This document shows positions 1 through 8,535 of a DNA stretch of 51,385 nt, one piece after another. The stretch's first letter is position 1. Each line of letters opens with the position of its first letter. The translations under genes were made by a program, and so were the position numbers. Origin of the DNA: Betaproteobacteria bacterium (GTDB lineage Bacteria > Pseudomonadota > Gammaproteobacteria > Burkholderiales > SG8-39); assembly GCA_009693435.1 (NCBI GenBank), contig SHXF01000021.1, positions 1 through 51,385 on the forward strand, read 5' to 3'. The notes beneath the pieces were generated by a model. The model was not told the DNA's origin and ran no database searches. It was given only the letters and a program-made list of their open reading frames with translations.

Positions 1-195
1 GTCGTCATGACTCAAAAGTCGGCGGATAATCTCTATCGAGCCCTGCTTGGACAGGGTGCGTTTGATCTGATTCTGGCTTTCCACCGCACCACGATAAACG
101 CGGCGCGCAAAAATGTCCAGCGGTATTTATGGGCAACGGGCAGGCCTAGTGTGCGGCGCGAGCTGCCTTGCGCCGCGCGCTGCGGGCTGACCGGC
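1..195. other. Left-edge stretch without a recognised gene
   Basis: Open frames cross this stretch on both strands, but they are rich in Arg and Cys and match no family I know, so I read them as chance frames of GC-rich DNA. A gene truncated by the window edge cannot be excluded. No hairpin with a T-run was seen. Confidence 0.4.
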
Positions 196-324
196 CTACT
201 TCTTGCCCGGTGGCGGTGTTTTTCCCTGTGCAGGAATGAAACGGGCGCCGCCAGGCGCGACCGGCGCCTTGTCCTTCTTCGGCTTCTTGGTTTCGCGATT
301 GCTGCGTTGCGTACCTTTGGGCAT
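196..324 (-). CDS. Small basic Lys/Pro-rich protein (42 aa)
   Basis: The minus strand encodes a 42-residue protein starting MPKGTQRSNRETKKPKK and ending GKTPPPGKK before a TAG stop. A strong ribosome binding site (AAGGAG) lies 7 bases before the ATG, which is the main support for translation. The protein is very basic, rich in Lys, Arg and Pro, and has no hydrophobic segment, so it is probably disordered and cytoplasmic, perhaps nucleic-acid binding. That role is inference from composition. I recall similar short MPKG-type proteins in Burkholderiales but cannot verify this here. It is divergent from the LLM oxidoreductase gene at 574, with about 250 bases between the two starts. Confidence 0.65.
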   Translation of the reverse strand: MPKGTQRSNRETKKPKKDKAPVAPGGARFIPAQGKTPPPGKK

Positions 325-573
325 TTTAATTCTCCTTGAAAGTCACATAGTGGCACATCCGGCCACCTGATTTGCAGCGGCGCGTTTTGCAGCGGTGTCG
401 CCGCTTCTCGCGCAGCCCCCCGTTCACGCGGCGTGCTTGCCGATCGTTTCCGGACCCGTTTGCGCATCGAATGAAGTCGCGCGCATGCAGTCAAGAGGCC
501 ATGGAAATGGTAGTGTCGGCGGCATTTTCATACTTGAAATTCTTACGGGAGCGGTGATGGCGGGAGCATTCAA

Positions 574-1620
574 ATGGATGTAGGCGTTTTCGACCACCTG
601 GATCGCGGCAACCTGCCGCTGGCTGAATATTATGAAACGCGCCTGAAACTGATAGAGGCATACGACCGCGCCGGCTTGTACGCCTACTACGTGGCGGAAC
701 ATCATTCGACGCCGCTCGGCCTCGCGCCCTCGCCGAGCGTGTTTCTTTCGGCGATTGCGCAGCGCACCCGGCGGCTGCGTTTCGGCACCATGGTGTACGT
801 GCTGCCGCTGCACCACCCGTTGCGCATGATCGAAGAGATCTGCATGCTCGACCAGATGAGCGGCGGGCGGCTGGAACTGGGCTTCGGGCGCGGCTCGGTG
901 GCGATGGAACTGGGCTACTACAACGTCGATCCGGCCAGGGCGCAGCAGCTGCACGCCGATGCGCTGGAGGTGATTCTGGGCGGACTGGGCGCGAAGACGC
1001 TGAACATCGAGAACGGCTCGCACAAGTACCTCGACGTGCCGATGGAACTCGAACCTTTTCAGAAACCGCACCCGCCCATCTGGTACGGCGTGCATTCGCC
1101 AGAGAGTGCGGAGCGCGCGGCGCGCGCCGGATTCAGCATCGTCTGCAACGAACCCAGCACGGCTTCGCGCAGCTACATCGAGCGTTATCGCGCGGTCTGG
1201 CAGGCGCTGCACGGCGATTGCGCGACGTTGCCACGCATTGGCGTTACCCAGACTGTCGTCGTCGCCGATTCGGACGAGGAGGCATTGGCCATTGCGCGCC
1301 GCGGCTACCTCGTCTGGCTGAGGAGTTTCCATTTCCTGTGGAAACGGCACGACAAGGTGGCGCCCATCAGCGGCGGGGAGACGAACTTCGATCTGCTGGC
1401 GGCCAAAGGCAAAGGTGTGGCCGGGTCCCCGAAAACCGTCGTGGCGTTCCTGCGCAAGCGCCTCGCCGAATCCGGGGCCAACTATCCCATCGTGCGTTTC
1501 GGTTTCGGCGATCTGAGCCTGGCGGAATCGACGCATTCGGTGGAATTATTCGCGCGCGAAGTCATGCCGGCGCTGGCGGATATCGGGTACCGCGCAAGCG
1601 CCGCTGGCGCGGCCGCTTGA
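574..1620 (+). CDS. LLM-class flavin-dependent oxidoreductase (luciferase-like monooxygenase)
   Basis: A 348-residue luciferase-like TIM-barrel protein. The N-terminus MDVGVFDHLDRGNLPLAEYY, the block AEHHSTPLGLAPSPSVFL near residue 45, and GGRLELGFGRG near residue 100 are typical of bacterial-luciferase-type monooxygenases, which use reduced flavin from a separate reductase. Length is normal. The ATG at 574 follows GGGAG. It is clearly paralogous to the gene at 9840-10874 (same FDHLD opening, same APSP block, same C-terminal FGDL-LAES-VMP pattern), so one arose by duplication or both share a close ancestor. The substrate is unknown; members oxidise alkanesulfonates, aldehydes, amines or heterocycles. 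A 20-bp tandem repeat begins 10 bases after its stop codon. Confidence 0.9.
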   Translation: MDVGVFDHLDRGNLPLAEYYETRLKLIEAYDRAGLYAYYVAEHHSTPLGLAPSPSVFLSAIAQRTRRLRFGTMVYVLPLHHPLRMIEEICMLDQMSGGRLELGFGRGSVAMELGYYNVDPARAQQLHADALEVILGGLGAKTLNIENGSHKYLDVPMELEPFQKPHPPIWYGVHSPESAERAARAGFSIVCNEPSTASRSYIERYRAVWQALHGDCATLPRIGVTQTVVVADSDEEALAIARRGYLVWLRSFHFLWKRHDKVAPISGGETNFDLLAAKGKGVAGSPKTVVAFLRKRLAESGANYPIVRFGFGDLSLAESTHSVELFAREVMPALADIGYRASAAGAAA

Positions 1621-1630
1621 AGGCGGCGGC

Positions 1631-1724
1631 GCGCCTTCGCGCTGGAGTCTGCGACTGAACGCTGGCGCCTGCGCTTTCGCGCTGGAGTCTGCGCCTTCGC
1701 GCTGGAGTCTGCGCCTTCGCGCCA
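1631..1724. repeat. 20-bp tandem repeat array
   Basis: The unit GCGCCTTCGCGCTGGAGTCT occurs at 1631-1650, diverged at 1651-1670, with one mismatch at 1671-1690, exactly at 1691-1710, and partly from 1711. It fills most of the gap between the convergent LLM and MFS genes, starting 10 bases after the LLM stop codon. The pattern fits slipped-strand expansion. Confidence 0.85.
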
Positions 1725-1747
1725 AACCGTCGATCGCAGCGCTGCGC

Positions 1748-2956
1748 TCAGCGGCCCGGCTTCAGCTTGTAGGAGACGATGGCAAAGATCAGCGCCAGCG
1801 CCGCGCCCAGCGATACCGTGAACACCATCGGTATCGGCGTGCCGTCGGCGAGCTGGCTGTAGAGTTGCGAGAAGGCCGCGCCCAGCAGCAGCGGCGCGCA
1901 GGCGCCGATGCCGGCGGCCGTGCCGGACAGGCTGGGTACGACGCGCATCGCACCCACCTGGGTGCTGGCAATGCCGATGCCCTGGCCGAACGTCATCATC
2001 CCGCCCGGTATGAAAATGATCGCGGGGAAAAGGTACCCGGACAGTATTACCACCGCCTGCAACGCCGCAGCAAGGGCATTGATGAGCGCGCCGACCAGCA
2101 CCATATTCTCGATGGGAAAGCGGTGGCTGATCTTGCTCGATATCAGGTTGCCGAGCAGGTAACCGATGGGATACAGCATGAAATACAGGCCGAACTCGGT
2201 GGCTGAGCGCTCGAGCGGGCCTTTCATCAGGTAACTGGCCGCCGTGGCGCTCGCCATGAAGGCACCGGACCCAAAGCCCGATTGCAGCACGAAGGCATTG
2301 AAGCGCGCTTTCGAAAACAGCGTGACATAGTTGCGCACGAACCCCGCACTTGCCTGCTGCCTTTCCTCTTTCAGCTGCGTTTCGTAGAGCACCACCCAGG
2401 CCATGGCGAAAACGCCGCCGCCGAATGCGGTGGCAAGCCAGAACACCGAACGCCAGCCGGCGAGGTCCACCAGAATGCCGCCCACGAGCGGCGCGACCAT
2501 GGGTCCGAGCGTGTAGGCCATGGTGAGGTAGGCGAAGATCTTGATCAGCACATCGGCGCCGTAGGCGTCCTTCGCGATGGTGCGCGAGAGCGTGATGCCG
2601 CAACCAGCGCCTATGGCCTGCAGGGTTCGGCCGAGAATCAGCACGCCGATCGATGGCGCAAGCGCGCACAGCGCGCTGCCGGCGACGAAGAGCATGAGTC
2701 CGAGCAGCAGCACCCGCCGCCGGCCGTAGCGATCCGAGATCGCGCCGTAGACCAGGGTGGCGAGCGACATCGCGAGGAGGGCGATGCTGAAGGTCAGTCC
2801 GGCGAGCCCTTCCGAAATGGCGAACGAGCGCCTGACCTCCGGAATCAGCGGCAGGAAGATATGAATGGCAAGCGGTCCGATCAGGGAGATCGCGACCAGT
2901 GCAATCATGAAGCGCGCGTCAGGAGCGCGGCGCGCGGGTTCGGGGTGGTCGGACAA
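1748..2956 (-). CDS. MFS drug-resistance transporter, Bcr/CflA type
   Basis: A major facilitator superfamily exporter of about 400 residues with roughly 12 hydrophobic segments. The loop 2-3 signature appears as YGAISDRYGRRRVLLLG, and the family sequence PLAIHIFLPLIPEVRRSF follows directly in and after TM1, where Bcr/CflA proteins usually carry a D-MYLPALP-like motif. A proton-coupled exporter of small toxic or metabolic compounds is expected. The start is uncertain: I chose TTG at 2956, which gives MSDHPEPARR before TM1; the first ATG at 2908 would start inside TM1, and the longest frame reaches 3052. No strong ribosome binding site decides this. It is convergent with the LLM gene and divergent from the histidine kinase gene. 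Confidence 0.85.
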   Translation of the reverse strand: MSDHPEPARRAPDARFMIALVAISLIGPLAIHIFLPLIPEVRRSFAISEGLAGLTFSIALLAMSLATLVYGAISDRYGRRRVLLLGLMLFVAGSALCALAPSIGVLILGRTLQAIGAGCGITLSRTIAKDAYGADVLIKIFAYLTMAYTLGPMVAPLVGGILVDLAGWRSVFWLATAFGGGVFAMAWVVLYETQLKEERQQASAGFVRNYVTLFSKARFNAFVLQSGFGSGAFMASATAASYLMKGPLERSATEFGLYFMLYPIGYLLGNLISSKISHRFPIENMVLVGALINALAAALQAVVILSGYLFPAIIFIPGGMMTFGQGIGIASTQVGAMRVVPSLSGTAAGIGACAPLLLGAAFSQLYSQLADGTPIPMVFTVSLGAALALIFAIVSYKLKPGR

Positions 2957-3311
2957 GCAGGTTCCGGCGAAAAGTGGCGTTGCGATTCGGATCGCGCAGC
3001 GGGTCGAACAGCGGGTCGAACATCGGAGCGCGCGTCCAGTCGGATTTCGCACACAGCCGCGCAGTATGGCATCAAGCGTTCACCCGGGGGTGAATGCGGC
3101 CCCTGGCGCGGGAGGGGGTGATTCGTGAAATTTTGCCAAATGATCCACAAAGCACCCACGGCGTGCGCCACAGCATCGGCATCAGCTGCAAAAGCGGCTA
3201 TTATTCCGCGCCGCTGGTGAAAGCCGGCACTTCAGGAATGGCGCGTCCTCACCGGATGGATCAACGAACCGTGTCCGTATTCAAACGACCATCCGCTGCG
3301 GTTCGTGCCGG
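2957..3311. other. Divergent intergenic region (MFS / histidine kinase)
   Basis: This 355-base gap must hold promoters for both flanking genes. It contains a perfect 12-bp direct repeat (AGCGGGTCGAAC at 2998-3009 and 3010-3021). The true kinase start could lie inside it. No separate gene was recognised. Confidence 0.45.
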
Positions 3312-5831
3312 TTGCCGTGCGTGCCTCTTGCCGCCAGCGTGGCGCGCTCTTACCCGGTGAGGGCGTTCGCAGGACGGAAAGCGCCGCAACGCACGCACCT
3401 GCCGCGCCGCGCGTTTCTCGAATGGGCGGCGCTCGCGGTGTTGCTGTGCACCCTGGCAGTTGCGTTGGGTTCCATGGTCGGACTGGGTCGTCTCGATCTG
3501 GTGTTGTATGACGCTGCGCAATCGCTGCGTTCGCGGCCCGCTCCCGAGGATATCGCCATCGTCGCGATCGACGACGAAAGCATCGCCGCGGTCGGTCGCT
3601 GGCCGTGGCGGCGCGCCGTCCTTGCCACCCTGCTCCATCGTATTGCCGCGACGCAGCCGCGCGCGATCGGTGTGGACGTGTTGCTCTCGGAACTCGATGA
3701 CCGCGATGCCAGGGGCGATGCGGTGCTGGCCGGTGTACTGAAATCGATACCGGGGATAGTGCTGCCGGTGGTGGTCCAGACACGCAGCGGCGGTGCCGGC
3801 AATACGGGCAAGGCGAGCGATAGCGGGAGCGCGCCGCTGGCACTCTATCCGGCAAAGCCCTTCCTCGATGCCGGCGTGCGTCTGGCGCATGCGCAGGTGG
3901 AGACCGATGCCGACGGCACGGTGCGCAGCCTCTATTTGCGCGAGGGCTATGCCGATGCGCAGTGGCCGGCGTTCAGCGTGGCCGTCGGCGCGCCAGCGCT
4001 GGAGGGCAAGCCGCTCCCAGGCGTGCGCCGCCTGCCGGGAGAGGCGCAGGCCGATCACTGGGTGCGCGATCACTGGGTGCACATCGACTTTGCCGGTCCG
4101 CCCGGTACCATCCTGCGCATTCCGGCAATCAAGTTGCTTACCGGTGCGCCGGAGAGCAAGTCGCTGGCCGGAAAATTCGTCTTCGTCGGTTCCACTGCCA
4201 CCGGGCTGGGGGACGCCTACCCCACGCCGCTGACCGGCTTGTCCGAGCTCATGCCCGGCGTGGAAGTGCACGCGCAGGCACTGAATGCCCTGCTGCGCGG
4301 ACGGGCAACGGCGCACGCGTCGCCGGCCGCTAACGCGATGTTCACGCTGGTTCCGGTGCTGATCGCATTGATCGGTTTTGTGCTGTTCTCGCCGCGACTG
4401 GTGCTGCTCCTGGTGTTCGCGCTGCTGGGCGCGACATTCATCGCATCCGCGGCACTCCTTGCGCAGGCGCAACTGTGGTTTCCGCCGGCTGCTGCGGCGA
4501 TGCTGCTCATTGTCGCCTATCCGCTGTGGAGCTGGCGCAGGTTGGAAGCGGTGATGCGGTTTCTCGGCAATCAGTTCGAGCAGATGGAGCGCGAGCCGCT
4601 GGTGGTGCCCGAACTGCCACGCATGCCGCGCGGGCGTTTCTCCGATGTGCTGGACCGCCAGATTCGCGCGGTGCGCGACGCCGCCGATCGGCTGCGCGAG
4701 GCGCGGCGTTTCATCGCCGCCAGCGTCGACAGCCTGCCGGTCGCCACGCTGGTCGCGGGCGGCGACGAGCGTGTGTTGATCGCCAACCGGCTCGTGGAGC
4801 GACTGTTCGAGGGCGAAGCCGGCGCCGCAGGCAGCAATGTGCTGCGCGGCCGGGCGTTGGCGGACATGTTCCAGCGGCTCGCGCCGGACCGGCCGTCGCT
4901 GTGGGATGACGCGCGGCGCTCGCTGGAGGCGGGCGGTCGCGCCAAACTTGAATTCAAGGATGCCGGTGGCCGCAGCCTGTTGCTCGAAGGCGCCACCTCG
5001 CTGGGCAGCAATGGCGCAACAGTCGGGGTGCTATTGACACTGGTGGACCTTTCGGCGATCCGCCAGGCGCAGCGCAAACGCGACGAGGCGCTGGCCTTCC
5101 TCAGTCACGACATTCGCTCGCCGCAGGCCTCCATCATCGCCGAGCTGGAATTGCACGGGCTCGATCCGCTCGCATTTCCGGCGAGCCGGACCATGGAGCA
5201 GATCGAACGCCACGCGCGCCACACCATCGATCTGGCTGATCAATTCGTGCAGATTTCAAGGGTCGAATCCGAGCCGTACCGTATGGCGCCGTGCGATCTG
5301 GCGGAGGTCGCGCGCGAGGCGGTGGACTCGATACGGACTCAGGCCGAGGCCAAATCCATACGCATGGAATTCGAGAGCGGCGAAGCTGCGCCGGTCCGCG
5401 GCGACCGGCGCCTGCTCGGCCGCGGCATCGTCAATCTTGCCAATAACGCGGTCAAGTACAGCCCGGCGGGTTCCCGCGTCACGGTCACGGTTGCGACGAT
5501 CTCCGGCGCCCAAGGGGCGCAGGTGCGCTGCGAGGTGCGCGATCAGGGTTATGGGATCAGCGAAAAAGACCAGCAGCGGCTGTTCGAGCGTTTCGCGCGA
5601 TTCTCCACGCCTGGCCAGCCGCAGGAAAAAGGCATCGGGCTCGGGCTCGCCTTCGTGAAGACGGTGATAGAGCGCCACGACGGGCGAATGACGGTCAGCA
5701 GCGTGCCCGGTGCCGGATCGACCTTCGGTTTCGTGCTGCCGCGAGCCGCGGACGAAGTCCGCGTCACGCAGGCTGGCGTCGATAAAGCCGGGGTGATGGA
5801 AGTGCACGATGATTTGAAAATTGCACAATGA
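3312..5831 (+). CDS. CHASE2-domain sensor histidine kinase
   Basis: An 839-residue membrane sensor kinase. TM1 is near residues 38-60, followed by a periplasmic CHASE2 domain to about 330 (VAIDDESIAAVGRWPWRR and FVGSTATGLGDAYPTPL are typical). A group of TM segments lies near 335-415, a PAS-like region near 475-590, a HisKA domain with phospho-acceptor His599 in FLSHDIRSP, and an ATPase domain with N box NLANNAVKYSP, G1 box DQGYGIS and G2 box GIGLGLAFV. It should sense an extracytoplasmic signal and phosphorylate a response regulator, probably the one at 7090-7500. The start is uncertain: the frame opens with TTG at 3312, GTG at 3357 is an alternative, and neither has a clear ribosome binding site. 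The next gene starts 26 bases after the stop. Confidence 0.9.
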   Translation: MPCVPLAASVARSYPVRAFAGRKAPQRTHLPRRAFLEWAALAVLLCTLAVALGSMVGLGRLDLVLYDAAQSLRSRPAPEDIAIVAIDDESIAAVGRWPWRRAVLATLLHRIAATQPRAIGVDVLLSELDDRDARGDAVLAGVLKSIPGIVLPVVVQTRSGGAGNTGKASDSGSAPLALYPAKPFLDAGVRLAHAQVETDADGTVRSLYLREGYADAQWPAFSVAVGAPALEGKPLPGVRRLPGEAQADHWVRDHWVHIDFAGPPGTILRIPAIKLLTGAPESKSLAGKFVFVGSTATGLGDAYPTPLTGLSELMPGVEVHAQALNALLRGRATAHASPAANAMFTLVPVLIALIGFVLFSPRLVLLLVFALLGATFIASAALLAQAQLWFPPAAAAMLLIVAYPLWSWRRLEAVMRFLGNQFEQMEREPLVVPELPRMPRGRFSDVLDRQIRAVRDAADRLREARRFIAASVDSLPVATLVAGGDERVLIANRLVERLFEGEAGAAGSNVLRGRALADMFQRLAPDRPSLWDDARRSLEAGGRAKLEFKDAGGRSLLLEGATSLGSNGATVGVLLTLVDLSAIRQAQRKRDEALAFLSHDIRSPQASIIAELELHGLDPLAFPASRTMEQIERHARHTIDLADQFVQISRVESEPYRMAPCDLAEVAREAVDSIRTQAEAKSIRMEFESGEAAPVRGDRRLLGRGIVNLANNAVKYSPAGSRVTVTVATISGAQGAQVRCEVRDQGYGISEKDQQRLFERFARFSTPGQPQEKGIGLGLAFVKTVIERHDGRMTVSSVPGAGSTFGFVLPRAADEVRVTQAGVDKAGVMEVHDDLKIAQ

Positions 5832-5856
5832 AGCAAGACAAACAGAGGGGGAAGAC

Positions 5857-7080
5857 ATGAGACTGCTTGAACATGCGGTTCGCTGGACTTTGAGCGCGGC
5901 GCTGGCCGGATTGACGGGCGCGCATGCGCTTGCCGCGGATGCGCCGCCGCCGCAATCGGATTTCGAATTGAAACTGGCACCCGGGGATACACTGATCGGG
6001 ATCGGCAAGCGCCTGCTGGCCGACCCGGATCGCTGGCCGGAAGTGCAGCGCCACAACAAAATCACCAATGTGTTCCGGTTGCCGACAAACGGAATCCTGC
6101 TTATTCCAATCGAATTGCTCCGCGGCGAACCGGTCGAACTAATCGTGCGCGGTGTAAGCGGGCAGGCGACCAGGGCGGACGGAACGCCACTCGCCGCAGG
6201 CGACCGGCTGGCGGAAGGCGCGTCGATACGGACCGCCGAGCGCACCAACATCACCCTGCAACTGGTGGATGGATCCATTTTCCGCCTGCAGCCGTCCAGC
6301 GATCTGACCGTGGAGCGTGCCCGACGCATTCCCGGTTCGGAGGTGACGGACTCGCGCTTCCAGATGAAAAGCGGGCGTGCGGACGTTGCGTTCAAGCCCT
6401 CGAGTCCGAAAGGATCGCGATTCGAGATCCGCACCGGATTCGCGTCGGCTGCGGTGCGCGGCACTGAATTTCGCATCGCGGCCGCCGATCGCGTGACCCG
6501 CGCCGAAGTCGAGGGCGGCACGATTGCCTTCACCGGCATACGCATCGCCGCAAACCTGATTCCGACACAAGTGGAATCCATTGCCGTGCCGTCCGGATTC
6601 GGCTCGGTGGTCGACGAATCCGGCCGGCCGATCGGTCCGGTGAGCCTGATCGGCGCGCCCAACCTGCCGCAGCCGCGCGTCATCCAGTTCGCGCCGGCCT
6701 TGCAATTGCGCTTCCCCGCGCTCGCCAGCGCGGTCGGTTATCGGGTCAGGCTGGCAACGGATGCGAGCTTCGATAATGTGTTACGCGAATCGGTCGAAAC
6801 GCAGCCGTTTTTCAATCTGCCCGACCTCCCTGTCGGCGCATACATGCTCAAAGTACGAGCCATCGACAACCTCGGCCTCGAAGGTCGCGAGGCCTCGGTG
6901 CCGGTAAGAATCGTTGCAGGCAAGCCCGCGGCAGCGCCCCCGCCGCCTGCTCCCGCAGCGGCGCCAGCCGCCGAAGTGCCCTCGGGATCGCCCGCAGGAT
7001 CGCCCACCGGATCGCCCGCCGGATCGCCCCCGGCGCCGTCCGCAGCACAGCCGGCGTCACCGGCCGCGGGCAGTCGCTGA
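5857..7080 (+). CDS. Secreted LysM/FecR-domain protein
   Basis: A 407-residue exported protein. The signal peptide is near residues 1-27 (ending AHALAADA). A LysM-like segment follows (LAPGDTLIGIGKRLLADPDRWPEV, here cut for length: key residues PGDTL, RW, N), then a FecR domain near 120-200 (RTAERTNITLQLVDGS, GSRFEIRTGFASAAVRGTEF), a fibronectin-like domain near 275-350, and a low-complexity Ala/Pro tail with GSPAGSPTGSPAGSPP. The ATG at 5857 is preceded by GGGGAAG, better than the upstream in-frame start that would overlap the kinase gene. It is probably a cell-wall-associated or periplasmic partner of the CHASE2 kinase, since the two genes are only 25 bases apart. A role as ligand or stress sensor is inference. 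Confidence 0.85.
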   Translation: MRLLEHAVRWTLSAALAGLTGAHALAADAPPPQSDFELKLAPGDTLIGIGKRLLADPDRWPEVQRHNKITNVFRLPTNGILLIPIELLRGEPVELIVRGVSGQATRADGTPLAAGDRLAEGASIRTAERTNITLQLVDGSIFRLQPSSDLTVERARRIPGSEVTDSRFQMKSGRADVAFKPSSPKGSRFEIRTGFASAAVRGTEFRIAAADRVTRAEVEGGTIAFTGIRIAANLIPTQVESIAVPSGFGSVVDESGRPIGPVSLIGAPNLPQPRVIQFAPALQLRFPALASAVGYRVRLATDASFDNVLRESVETQPFFNLPDLPVGAYMLKVRAIDNLGLEGREASVPVRIVAGKPAAAPPPPAPAAAPAAEVPSGSPAGSPTGSPAGSPPAPSAAQPASPAAGSR

Positions 7081-7089
7081 CCGGGGACA

Positions 7090-7500
7090 TCACCGGTTGC
7101 GGCTTCCGCCCGCTTCCTTCATCGCCAGCACTTCGCGCACATTGCGCAGCAGATCCTCGCGGCGCAGCGGTTTGGTCATGTAGCGAGCCGCGCCGTGCCG
7201 TATTGCGGTCATTTCAGAATCGGTATCGGTGCGCGCAGTGACCATGATGGTCGGCACGCCGGCGCTGCGCGCATCGCTGTTCATCACCCCCAGCAAGTCG
7301 AGCCCGTTCAGAAACGGCATGTCGACGTCGCAGATCAGGAGGTCGGGCGGCGAATCCAGCATCGCCCGTCCGCCCTCGACGGCATCTTCGAAGGCGCGAA
7401 CCGTGTAGCCCGCCTGCTCCAGGTGCATGCTTATCAGCATGCGCATCACTTCGCTGTCTTCAAAAACGAAAATAATCCCGCGTGTATCGGTATCGGCCAT
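7090..7500 (-). CDS. Single-domain response regulator (receiver only)
   Basis: A 136-residue CheY-like receiver. The acidic pair is in FVFEDSEVM, the phospho-acceptor Asp in LLICDVDMPF, the conserved Thr in IMVTART and Lys in YMTKPLRREDLL. There is no output domain, so it must act by protein contact or in a phosphorelay. The ATG at 7500 is chosen because the receiver fold begins immediately after MADTDTRG; the frame stays open upstream but that part is not receiver-like. It is convergent with the FecR-domain gene (only 9 bases between stops), which suggests it serves the CHASE2 kinase although it is transcribed separately. Confidence 0.88.
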   Translation of the reverse strand: MADTDTRGIIFVFEDSEVMRMLISMHLEQAGYTVRAFEDAVEGGRAMLDSPPDLLICDVDMPFLNGLDLLGVMNSDARSAGVPTIMVTARTDTDSEMTAIRHGAARYMTKPLRREDLLRNVREVLAMKEAGGSRNR

Positions 7501-7670
7501 CTGCGCCTGATCCTCGGATCGAGCACGCATTATCCATGCAGACGACGCGAACGGGCAACAGACAACCCGCCTGTTCCATGGGGCTAGATGCGATGTCAAG
7601 CAACACGATGAACGAGGATGAAAGGCCGGCGGAGCACGGCGCGTGCGGTGCGTATCCGAGTGGCACTTAT

Positions 7671-8429
7671 TTACGGAAACAGGATCCTTGCTTCGCCCGG
7701 CCGCCATTGCGGATGCCTGACCATGGCACGGTGATAGTGCTCCAGATCGAGAATTGCAGCCAGCCACGCCTGCAGCCGCGGCCAGGGTTGCGCGTCGAAC
7801 CAGGTCTTGTCGGTATGCGCGAACTGCCGCACGAATGGCGCAATCGACATGTCCGCAAGCGTGGCGTGCCCCCCGAACAGCCACGTTGACAGGGCAAGCC
7901 GTGTTTCCAGATCCGAGAGGTACGCCGCGCCCGCAGCGCGATGCGCTGGGGTCGAGGCGCGATGCGCTGGGGTCGAGGCGCGATGCGCTGGCGTTGGGGC
8001 GCGATGCGCTGGCGTTGAGGCGCGATGCGCCAGGGTCGAGGCGTAATCCGCCGACGGATCGGTTGCCGTGAAGCGTCCGGGATACTTGTATCGGTCCAGA
8101 TGGTATTTGAAGCCGTCATCGAATCGAGCGATCAGATCCAGCATCTCCGCAAGCGAGCCCTGCTCCGGCTTCAGCCAGTGCTCCGGGTCATGGCGGCGCA
8201 GCGCCCACAGCATGATGTCCAGGCTTTCCTCGAGCACGCGCCCATCGATCTCTATTAGCACCGGCACCGTGCCCTTGGGCGAGACGGCGAGCATCGCCTG
8301 GGGTTTGTCGGCCAGCACCACTTCGCGCAGTTCGCACGCCTGCCCGCTCGCCGCGAGCGCAAGCCGCGCGCGCATCGCATAAGGACAGCGGCGAAACGAA
8401 TAGAGAACGGGATAGGCGGCTTGCGGCAT
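7671..8429 (-). CDS. Glutathione S-transferase family protein with internal repeat insertion
   Basis: A 252-residue GST-like protein. The thioredoxin-like N-terminal domain has LYSFRRCPYAMRARLAL (active-site Cys in RRCPYAMR, as in omega-class or glutaredoxin-like GSTs) and the cis-Pro motif GTVPVLIE near residue 54. The C-terminal helical domain ends WRPGEARILFP. Between them, near residues 129-165, is a run of seven-residue units like STPAHRA, encoded by five 21-bp tandem repeats (7940-8044). This makes the protein longer than the usual 200-220 residues. The insert keeps the frame, so the protein may still fold with a loop at that point. It is divergent from the LivK-type gene at 8536. Confidence 0.88.
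   Translation of the reverse strand: MPQAAYPVLYSFRRCPYAMRARLALAASGQACELREVVLADKPQAMLAVSPKGTVPVLIEIDGRVLEESLDIMLWALRRHDPEHWLKPEQGSLAEMLDLIARFDDGFKYHLDRYKYPGRFTATDPSADYASTLAHRASTPAHRAPTPAHRASTPAHRASTPAHRAAGAAYLSDLETRLALSTWLFGGHATLADMSIAPFVRQFAHTDKTWFDAQPWPRLQAWLAAILDLEHYHRAMVRHPQWRPGEARILFP
7940..8044. repeat. In-frame 21-bp tandem repeat inside the GST gene
   Basis: Five 21-bp units run from 7940 to 8044 (7940, 7961, 7982, 8003, 8024). All begin GATGCGC; the second half varies between GGGTCGAGGCGC and GCGTTGGGGCGC. Because 21 is a multiple of three, the coding frame is preserved and the array encodes repeats of ALA-SER/PRO-THR-PRO-ALA-HIS-ARG type. Confidence 0.92.
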
Positions 8430-8535
8430 GTCGCTCGGGGGACCTCGCCGTTCAGTGGCAGCTTGCGTTCGGCGAAGGGTTGGTGCATCGTTCGATCCAC
8501 GAACGTTACACCATCAGACGCAAGGAGGGTTCGCA

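Noticed and set aside
1631..1724. Possible CRISPR array from repeated units
   Set aside because: Units are adjacent with no unique spacers and no cas genes are near; it is a plain tandem repeat. The same holds for 7940-8044, 9715-9813 and 20825-20900.
2282..3121. Long plus-strand frame opposite the MFS gene
   Set aside because: It is rich in Glu, Arg, His and Gln with no hydrophobic core and lies antisense to a clear transporter, so it is a shadow frame.
3261..4472. 400-residue minus-strand frame opposite the histidine kinase
   Set aside because: Arg/Gln/His-rich composition typical of antisense frames in GC-rich genes; the kinase on the plus strand has all motifs.
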